Source: Clostridiales bacterium UBA3705 (GTDB taxonomy: Bacteria; Bacillota_A; Clostridia; Oscillospirales; Oscillospiraceae). From it: a stretch of 5,240 nucleotides of DNA. Positions 1 through 4,596 of this stretch are shown here, in pieces. Under the pieces are notes generated by a model. It saw only the letters and a list, made by a program, of their open reading frames with translations. It was not told the DNA's origin and did no database searches. A program made the translations under genes and the position numbers. The DNA lies in NCBI GenBank assembly GCA_002372735.1, contig DFIE01000016.1, positions 1 through 5,240 of the forward strand. Direction: 5' to 3'. Numbering within the stretch: position 1 is the first letter of the stretch; each line of letters opens with the position of its first letter.

Positions 1-298
1 TCTCGGCGATGCGCCCCTGGTGGAGGATGATGCCGCCGATGAGCTGCACCCGATAGGGCCGCATGCCCAGCACACGCCAGGCAGCCTCCCGCACGGCAGC
101 AAAGGCCTCGGGCAGGATGTCGTCCAGGCTCTCGCCCTGGGCCAGGCGCTGCTTCAGCTCGGGGGTCTTGGCCCGCAGGGCCTCGTCGGACAGGGTTTTG
201 TAGGGGGCCTCCAGGGCCTCGATTTTACTGATGAGAGGATTTAATTTTTTCACCTCGCGCTCGGAGGTGGTACCAAACAGCTTTTGCAGCAGTCCCAT
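1..298 (-). CDS. secA: Protein translocase ATPase SecA, N-terminal 99 residues (runs off the window)
   Basis: SecA is the cytosolic motor ATPase that pushes unfolded preproteins through the SecYEG channel. Only the first 99 codons are present. The N-terminus reads [20 protein letters not shown], the usual amphipathic membrane/SecY-binding start, followed by the helical stretch with [10 protein letters not shown] and [17 protein letters not shown]. Residues 63-99 match the start of the first motor domain: [20 protein letters not shown] and then [17 protein letters not shown]85 is the Q-motif glutamine that contacts adenine, and the Walker A loop should lie just past the window edge. The ATG at 296-298 is preceded by GGAAAGGA at 6-nt spacing. 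The gene has its own promoter and lies downstream of the ABC operon, behind a hairpin, so it is probably transcribed separately. A small variation is RPYRVQ where many SecAs have RHFDVQ; the adjacent VQLIGG core is intact. Confidence 0.95.
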   Translation of the reverse strand, partial: MGLLQKLFGTTSEREVKKLNPLISKIEALEAPYKTLSDEALRAKTPELKQRLAQGESLDDILPEAFAAVREAAWRVLGMRPYRVQLIGGIILHQGRIAE

Positions 299-304
299 AT
301 TCGG

Positions 305-312
305 TCCTTTCC
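305..312 (-). promoter_or_regulatory. Shine-Dalgarno of secA
   Basis: On the minus strand this reads GGAAAGGA, 6 nt before the ATG at 298. It fixes the secA start. It lies directly against the base of a GC-rich hairpin at 314-330. Confidence 0.75.
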
Positions 313-346
313 GGGAGGGGCGGGCCCTCCACAGCAATTTTCATAT

Positions 347-375
347 ATTATAGCACATCTTCCCCCGCAAGAAAA
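347..375 (-). promoter_or_regulatory. secA promoter with extended -10
   Basis: On the minus strand 347-352 reads TATAAT, a perfect sigma-A -10, and it is preceded by TGC (353-355), which makes an extended -10 (TGnTATAAT). At 17-bp spacing the -35 position (370-375) reads TTTTCT, a poor match to TTGACA, so the extended -10 probably compensates. The predicted transcript starts near 340, giving a leader of about 40 nt. This promoter lies beyond the ABC operon's hairpin and so supports independent secA expression. Confidence 0.7.
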
Positions 376-397
376 GAAGAAATTGTAAATTCTCCCC

Positions 398-431
398 CAA
401 GACAAAGCCCCCGCCGCAGCTGCGGCGGGGG
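398..431 (-). terminator. Probable intrinsic terminator of the ABC exporter operon
   Basis: Positions 408-431 are a perfect 24-bp palindrome: a 10-bp all-GC stem (408-417 with 422-431) and an AGCT loop. It begins 6 nt after the stop codon of the downstream ABC gene. On the minus strand the stem is followed by CTTTGTCTT, a modest, interrupted U-tract. The stem is very strong but the U-tract weak, so some read-through toward secA is possible. Confidence 0.7.
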
Positions 432-437
432 GTGGGA

Positions 438-2222
438 TCAGATCTGATACTGGCTGGTGAAGAGCTCGTAATAGAAGCCCTTTTGCGCCAGCAGGTCCCG
501 GTGGCGGCCCTGCTCCACAATCTGCCCGTCCCGGATCACCAGGATCACGTCGGCGTCCACAATGGTGGAGAGCCGGTGGGCAATGACAAAGCAGGTTCTG
601 CCGCCCATCAGCCGGTCCATGGCCTTTTGGATCAGCAGCTCTGTGCGGGTGTCCACGTTGGAGGTGGCCTCGTCCAGAATCAGCAGGCTGCGGTCGGCCA
701 GCAGGGCCCGGGCAATGGTGAGCAGCTGCTTTTGGCCGGAGGAGACAGCGGTGCTGTCCTCGGAGATCACAGTGTCGTAGCCCTGGGGCAGCCGGCGGAT
801 GAAATGGTCGCAGTAGGCACAGTCGCAGGCCTCTTCAATCTGGGCGCGGGTGGCCTCCGGGCTGCCGTAGCAGACGTTCTCTGCCACGGTGCCCTTGAAC
901 AGCCAGGTGTCCTGCAGGACCATGGCAAACAGGCGGCGGGTCTCGGCCCTGGACAGCTGGGAGATATCCCGGCCGTCAATGAGAATCTGCCCCTTTTGGA
1001 TGTCGTAAAAGCGCATGAGCAGATTCACAATGGTGGTCTTGCCCGCGCCGGTGGGGCCCACGATGGCCACCTTCTGGCCGGGGCGCACGTCCATGCTCAG
1101 ATCCCGGATCAGAGGCTTGTCCGGATCGTAGGAGAAATCCACATGGCGGAACTCCACCCTGCCCCGGATGGGGGCCTGGACGGTGCCGGAAGGGTCATGC
1201 TCCTCCGGCAGGTCCAGCAGGGTGAATACACGCTTGGCGGCGGACTTGACGTGCTGCACAAAGCTCAGACCAAAGGCGATCCGCTCCAGCGGGGCGGAGA
1301 GCTGCCGGGCAAAGAAGATCACCGTGACCACCGTGCCGATGGGGAGATTGCGGTGGACGATCAGCCAGCCCCCCAGCACCGCCACAGCGATATAGGCCAG
1401 GGCGTCCACAAAGACGATGACAGGCTGGACAATGGCGGACAGGAAGTTGCCGAAGATGCCGTTGCGCTGGTGGCGCATCGAGAGCTCGTCGTACTTTTCC
1501 TGCAGCGCCGCCTCCCGGTTGAAGGCCTTGGTGGTGGGGTAGTTGGTATAGGCCTCCTCTGCCAGGGCCGTCAGCTCGCCCCCCAGGTTGAAGTGCTTGT
1601 CCCAGTGCTTTTCCCCCAGGGTGGCCATTTTGGCAGACAGGAGCACGGACAGGGGCGAGAGCAGCACCACCGGGATGGCCATGCGCCAGTCGGTGAGAAA
1701 CAGGATCACCGCAATCACCAGCATCTGCAAAAAGCCTGTGAGCAGGATTTCTACAATGCCGTAAATGGAGTCGGCCATGTTGCCCACGTCCTCCATCATC
1801 CGGTCGATCACGTCCCCGGCGGGGGTTTTGTCCACATAGGACACCGGCAGCCGGCACAGCTTTGCCGACAGGCGGATGCGCAGCTCAGCGCAGAAATAGC
1901 GGCTGACCACGTTGTTCAGCAGATAGGAGTTGCCGTAGGTCACCGCGCCCTGGAGGGCGTAGATCCCCAGCAGCAGCCCCAGCCCGGGCAGCAGGCTTTT
2001 GGCCAGACCGGGCCCGGGGGCCTTGACCCAGGCGTAAAGCCGGTCCACCAGGCCGCCCAGCAGCTCCGGGGCCGCCACGGCGCAGCCGATCAGAACCAGG
2101 CAGAGCAGGGCGGAGAGCAGAATCCAGCCCCAAAGGGGCTTGATTTCCCGGAGCAGGCGCTTGCCCGTCTCGTCAAAGAGGCGGGACTTTTCCTTTTTTA
2201 CAGGGTGATTTGCAGTACTCAC
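438..2222 (-). CDS. ABC exporter half-transporter, catalytically competent subunit of a heterodimer
   Basis: This 594-residue protein has the normal length of an ABC half-exporter: six predicted membrane helices (about residues 32-52, 74-96, 152-175, 181-200, 263-288 and 295-318), then a nucleotide-binding domain from about 355. The domain shows A-loop Y365, Walker A GPTGAGKTT (389-397), Q-loop Q437, Walker B LLILDE with catalytic E518, D-loop SNVD (521-524) and switch H549. The signature motif is degenerate, VSSGQ (493-497) instead of LSGGQ. Together with the complementary defects of the upstream subunit, this indicates a heterodimer in the plasma membrane like TM287/288, TmrAB or BmrCD; these export drugs or amphiphiles, but the substrate here cannot be read from sequence. 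The start is GTG at 2220-2222, overlapping the upstream stop by 4 bp, with AGGAGGT 8 nt before it; no ATG lies near. An unusual Cys cluster (C466, C468, C471, H473) lies just before the signature region. Confidence 0.93.
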   Translation of the reverse strand: MSTANHPVKKEKSRLFDETGKRLLREIKPLWGWILLSALLCLVLIGCAVAAPELLGGLVDRLYAWVKAPGPGLAKSLLPGLGLLLGIYALQGAVTYGNSYLLNNVVSRYFCAELRIRLSAKLCRLPVSYVDKTPAGDVIDRMMEDVGNMADSIYGIVEILLTGFLQMLVIAVILFLTDWRMAIPVVLLSPLSVLLSAKMATLGEKHWDKHFNLGGELTALAEEAYTNYPTTKAFNREAALQEKYDELSMRHQRNGIFGNFLSAIVQPVIVFVDALAYIAVAVLGGWLIVHRNLPIGTVVTVIFFARQLSAPLERIAFGLSFVQHVKSAAKRVFTLLDLPEEHDPSGTVQAPIRGRVEFRHVDFSYDPDKPLIRDLSMDVRPGQKVAIVGPTGAGKTTIVNLLMRFYDIQKGQILIDGRDISQLSRAETRRLFAMVLQDTWLFKGTVAENVCYGSPEATRAQIEEACDCAYCDHFIRRLPQGYDTVISEDSTAVSSGQKQLLTIARALLADRSLLILDEATSNVDTRTELLIQKAMDRLMGGRTCFVIAHRLSTIVDADVILVIRDGQIVEQGRHRDLLAQKGFYYELFTSQYQI

Positions 2223-3985
2223 GCAGCCCCACCTCCTGTCTGGGAGGTGTAAATCTCCCGGTAGATGGCGCAGCGCTCCAGCAACTCTGCGTGGGTCCCG
2301 GCCCCTACCAGGGCGCCGTCAGAGAGGACAAAGATCCGGTCTGAGTGCATGGCGGAGACCACCCGCTGGGTGATGACGATCCGGGTGCGGCCCGCCAGCC
2401 GCTCATTGATGGCCCGGCGGACCCTGGCCTCTGTGATAAAGTCCAGGGCGGAGAAGGAGTCGTCAAACAGATAGATGGGCGCGTCCTTGAGCAGGGCACG
2501 GGCAATGGCCAGGCGCTGCTTTTGGCCGCCGGAGATGTTGGTGGCCGCGGGCTCCAGCTTGAAATTCAGCCCCTCGGGCTTTTGCCGGAGGAAGTCTGCA
2601 ATCTGAGCGTGCTCCAGGGCCTGCCAGAGCTCCCCGTCGGTGGCGTCCGGCTTGGCCATGCGGAGATTTTCCGCCACGGTACCCGCGTAGAGCATGGATT
2701 TTTGCAGGGCGCAGGAGACGTTGGCCCGGACGTCCTTGGGGGAGAGCTCTGCCGCGTCCTGCATCCGATCCCAGGGGCCGGCGTGGGCATCGGCCACGCC
2801 AAAGCGCAGCGTGCCCGCAGTGGGATCTCGGAAGGCCAGCAGCAGCTCCGCCAGGGTGGACTTGCCGGAGCCCGTGCCGCCGATGACAGAGACCCACTCC
2901 CCTGCCCCGATGTGGAGATTCAGCTCCGACAGGGCGGGCAGGGCGCTGCCAGGATAGGTGAAGCCGACGCCCTCCAGGTCAATGGTCCCGTCAAAGTGCA
3001 GGTCCCGGGCCGGGCGGTCGTCCTCCAGGCCGGTGGACTCCGTCACCTGGCTGAGCCGCCGGGCCGCCACCCGCACGTGGGGCAGCATCACAATGGCAAA
3101 GGACACCGAGACAATGGCCCCCAGAATGATGTTGATGTACTGGATCATGGCAAAGACGTCGCCGGGGGTGAGACCGCTGCCCCGCTCCATGCGGACGCCG
3201 CCCAGGTAGACGATCACCAGGGCCGCGGTGTTGAGCACAAAGGCCGCCATGGGGTCTATGATCGCCATGCGGACGTTGGCCCGGATGATGTTATCCGCCA
3301 TGACCCGGGTGGCGTCGGTGATGCGGCCGTGGGCCAGAAGCTCCCGGTCAAAGGCCCGGATCACCCGGATGCCCCGCAGCCGCTCCCGCACCAGGTCGTT
3401 CTGCTTGTCGCAGTACTCGTCAGAGATCTCCCAGAGCTTGTCAATCCTCTTGCTCATCAGCAGCACCGCCGCAAGCAGCAGGGGCACAACGCAGACAATG
3501 ACCAGCGACAGGCGAAAATCCTTCCGCATACAGAGAAAGACGCCCCCCAGGAACATCAGCGGGATGGTGATGATGCTGCCGCAGAGCATGGAGATCACCC
3601 AGTTCAGGGTGCCGACGTCGTGGGTGGAGCGGGTCACCAGGTTGGAGGCGCCGATGCGCCCCACCTCCGCCAGGGTCATGGTGTGCACCTTGCGGAACAG
3701 AGCGGAGCGCAGGCTCCAGGTATAGCCCGAAATCACATGGTACACCACCCAGTAGCCCCCTGCCACAGAGGCCAGGCTGAGGGCTGAGATGCCCAGCATC
3801 CAGCCGGCGGTTTTGAGAATGAAGCCGAAGGTGTTCGCCTCCTGCGCGCCGTAGACCCCCTGGTCCAGCACGTTGGACATCAGGGTGGGCAGCAGCAGAT
3901 TACAGATGGCGGACACAGCCATCAGCAGTGTGGCCAGGGCAATCCTGCCCCGGTATGGCTTCAGATAAACCAGTAGTTTACGCAA
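2219..3985 (-). CDS. ABC exporter half-transporter, degenerate-site subunit of a heterodimer
   Basis: This 588-residue half-exporter is the first gene of a two-gene operon. It has six predicted membrane helices (about residues 15-36, 57-81, 131-153, 158-178, 243-263 and 275-302) and a nucleotide-binding domain from about 335. Visible motifs are A-loop Y344, Walker A GGTGSGKST (369-377), Q-loop Q428, an intact signature ISGGQ (484-488), Walker B IYLFDD and D-loop SALD (512-515). Asp509 stands where the catalytic Glu should be, and Gln540 (VITQR) replaces the switch His. Its own ATP site is therefore predicted to bind but barely hydrolyse ATP, while its intact signature completes the active site of the partner. 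Spacing from Walker A Lys to Q-loop Gln is 53 residues against 42 in the partner, an insertion of about 11. The start is TTG at 3983-3985 with GGAAAGGAG 7 nt upstream; the first in-frame ATG falls inside helix 1. Substrate unknown; multidrug or lipid export is a family-level guess. Confidence 0.93.
   Translation of the reverse strand: MRKLLVYLKPYRGRIALATLLMAVSAICNLLLPTLMSNVLDQGVYGAQEANTFGFILKTAGWMLGISALSLASVAGGYWVVYHVISGYTWSLRSALFRKVHTMTLAEVGRIGASNLVTRSTHDVGTLNWVISMLCGSIITIPLMFLGGVFLCMRKDFRLSLVIVCVVPLLLAAVLLMSKRIDKLWEISDEYCDKQNDLVRERLRGIRVIRAFDRELLAHGRITDATRVMADNIIRANVRMAIIDPMAAFVLNTAALVIVYLGGVRMERGSGLTPGDVFAMIQYINIILGAIVSVSFAIVMLPHVRVAARRLSQVTESTGLEDDRPARDLHFDGTIDLEGVGFTYPGSALPALSELNLHIGAGEWVSVIGGTGSGKSTLAELLLAFRDPTAGTLRFGVADAHAGPWDRMQDAAELSPKDVRANVSCALQKSMLYAGTVAENLRMAKPDATDGELWQALEHAQIADFLRQKPEGLNFKLEPAATNISGGQKQRLAIARALLKDAPIYLFDDSFSALDFITEARVRRAINERLAGRTRIVITQRVVSAMHSDRIFVLSDGALVGAGTHAELLERCAIYREIYTSQTGGGAA
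2230..2249 (-). promoter_or_regulatory. Hairpin sequestering the ribosome-binding site of the downstream ABC gene
   Basis: On the minus-strand mRNA CACCTCC (2249-2243), loop CAGACA and GGAGGTG (2236-2230) form a 7-bp stem with a 6-nt loop. The 3' arm contains almost all of the AGGAGGT Shine-Dalgarno (2231-2237) that serves the GTG start at 2222. The hairpin lies inside the last codons of the upstream ABC gene, so a ribosome finishing that gene would melt it. This is a structure expected to produce translational coupling; that effect is inferred. Confidence 0.6.
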
Positions 3986-3992
3986 GATATCA

Positions 3993-4001
3993 CTCCTTTC
4001 C
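3993..4001 (-). promoter_or_regulatory. Shine-Dalgarno deciding the TTG start of the upstream ABC gene
   Basis: On the minus strand this reads GGAAAGGAG, 7 nt before the TTG at 3985. It is strong and well spaced, and no in-frame ATG or GTG competes, so the TTG start is well supported. Confidence 0.8.
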
Positions 4002-4003
4002 CG

Positions 4004-4032
4004 GTGTGATTTAGCAGCTTTCGTGTGAATTA
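4004..4032. repeat. 10-bp direct repeat in the ABC operon leader
   Basis: GTGTGATTTA (4004-4013) and GTGTGAATTA (4023-4032) match at 9 of 10 positions and are offset by 19 bp, close to two helical turns. They lie between the presumed ABC operon start site and its ribosome-binding site. They could be paired half-sites for a regulator, or chance in a short AT-rich segment. Confidence 0.4.
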
Positions 4033-4040
4033 CATATCTT

Positions 4041-4055
4041 AGAACAAAATGTTCT
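4041..4055. promoter_or_regulatory. Candidate operator dyad in the divergent control region
   Basis: AGAACA (4041-4046) and TGTTCT (4050-4055) are perfect inverted arms around a 3-bp AAA spacer. The right arm runs into the first base of the -35 hexamer of the plus-strand promoter, and the dyad would lie just downstream of a minus-strand start fired from the palindromic -10. A dimeric repressor bound here could affect both directions. The cognate regulator is not in this window. Confidence 0.45.
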
Positions 4056-4083
4056 TGCTTTTTCGACCATTCTGCATTATAAT
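4055..4083 (+). promoter_or_regulatory. Sigma-A-type promoter of the His-rich membrane protein gene
   Basis: The -35 is TTGCTT (4055-4060), the spacer is exactly 17 bp and the -10 is a perfect TATAAT (4078-4083). The predicted start near 4090 gives a leader of about 23 nt before the ATG at 4113. The Shine-Dalgarno AAGGAG (4102-4107) lies 5 nt from the ATG. Confidence 0.8.
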
Positions 4084-4104
4084 GACAGTAGAACGATCAG
4101 TAAG
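4076..4104 (-). promoter_or_regulatory. Possible divergent promoter of the ABC operon using the same palindromic -10
   Basis: CATTATAATG (4075-4084) is a perfect palindrome, so TATAAT also reads on the minus strand at 4076-4081. The minus-strand -35 region is poor (TTACTG at 16-bp spacing or CTTACT at 17 bp). No better minus-strand promoter was found between 3986 and 4112. A start near 4069 would give the ABC operon a leader of about 84 nt holding the dyad and the direct repeats. Confidence 0.4.
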
Positions 4105-4112
4105 GAGTCATT

Positions 4113-4541
4113 ATGCAGCACCATTCCTCTCAAGGCGGCCTGTTCCGCAAGCACAGCAGCCGCCATCACAGCACCGAGCACCACAGTGAGCACCACCGGC
4201 ACCACTATACATCCTACGGGGTGGTGGATCTGGGCCAGCTGCCGCCGCTGGAGCAGCCGCGCCAGACCCAGATGCCCAATGTGACAGAAGCGCCGCCCCG
4301 GGCCGAAGCGCCGGCCTATCGCCCGGTGGAGCTGACCCAGCGGGAATTCCAGCAAAAGTACAGCCCGGCCCTGGCCCGGCACTATCGCAAGCGCAAGAGC
4401 AGCAGCCAGTGGCTGCTGGCCGCGGTGCTTGTGCTGGCAGCCGTGATTCTTGTGGGGCTGCTGTTCCGCACAAAGCCCGCAGAGGACCCCTCCTCCCAGC
4501 TGCCCCAGGAGGTCCAGGTGGTCACCCAAAATACACCGTAA
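4113..4541 (+). CDS. Uncharacterised His-rich single-pass membrane protein
   Basis: I do not recognise a family for this 142-residue protein. Residues 1-31 contain 11 histidines in HH pairs separated by Ser, Glu and Arg. Residues 35-75 are proline- and glutamine-rich and probably disordered. A polar and basic stretch (Y83 to S98, with YRKRK at 91-95) leads into one strong hydrophobic helix at about 100-118, followed by a 24-residue acidic, Pro/Gln-rich tail. The positive-inside rule predicts a cytosolic N-terminus and an outside C-terminal tail; there is no N-terminal signal peptide. The reading frame is well supported by a TATAAT promoter with 17-bp spacing, AAGGAG 5 nt before the ATG, and a hairpin terminator touching the stop codon. 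The His-rich part could bind Zn, Ni or Cu, but low-complexity sequence without such a role is equally possible. It is divergent from the ABC operon and convergent with obg. Confidence 0.82.
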   Translation: MQHHSSQGGLFRKHSSRHHSTEHHSEHHRHHYTSYGVVDLGQLPPLEQPRQTQMPNVTEAPPRAEAPAYRPVELTQREFQQKYSPALARHYRKRKSSSQWLLAAVLVLAAVILVGLLFRTKPAEDPSSQLPQEVQVVTQNTP

Positions 4542-4588
4542 AAAAGCATCCATGCACCTGCAGTACAGCGGGTCATGGATGCCTTTTT
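4540..4588. terminator. Bidirectional intrinsic terminator between the His-rich gene and obg
   Basis: The arms GCATCCATG (4546-4554) and CATGGATGC (4574-4582) form a 9-bp stem. An inner 6-bp stem (ACCTGC 4556-4561 with GCGGGT 4568-4573, one G-U pair, one bulged C) closes a 6-nt loop. On the plus strand the stem is followed by CTTTTTG, on the minus strand directly by TTTTTT (4545-4540), so one element ends both convergent transcripts. The minus-strand U-tract overlaps the TAA of the His-rich gene. Confidence 0.88.
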
Positions 4589-4596
4589 GTCCGGGA

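Noticed and set aside
299..437. Riboswitch or T-box in the gap upstream of secA
   Set aside because: The predicted leader is only about 40 nt, too short, and no conserved motif is visible; the gap is explained by a terminator, a promoter and a ribosome-binding site.
437..448. 12-bp perfect palindrome ATCAGATCTGAT over the stop codon of the downstream ABC gene
   Set aside because: It encodes the last residues and the stop, has no loop and no U-tract, and sits next to a far stronger hairpin; probably chance.
432..2252. A 606-codon open frame on the plus strand across the whole downstream ABC gene
   Set aside because: It is antisense to a gene with every expected ABC motif. Its translation is low-complexity (Gln, His, Gly, Val-rich) with no recognisable domain, and it has no matching promoter. 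High GC at third positions removes stops from the opposite strand.
2345..3787. A 480-codon plus-strand open frame antisense to the upstream ABC gene
   Set aside because: Same explanation: a GC-driven shadow with compositionally biased sequence and no gene signals.
4042..4054. Possible LexA/SOS box (GAAC...GTTC)
   Set aside because: The Bacillus-type LexA site has 4 bp between GAAC and GTTC and a flanking C/G. Here the spacer is 5 bp and the flanks are A/T, so the symmetry axis differs.
4113..4205. His-rich stretch as a vector-derived tag
   Set aside because: The histidines are spaced irregularly with Ser, Glu and Arg and use mixed codons, and the gene has natural flanking signals; it does not look like an engineered tag.
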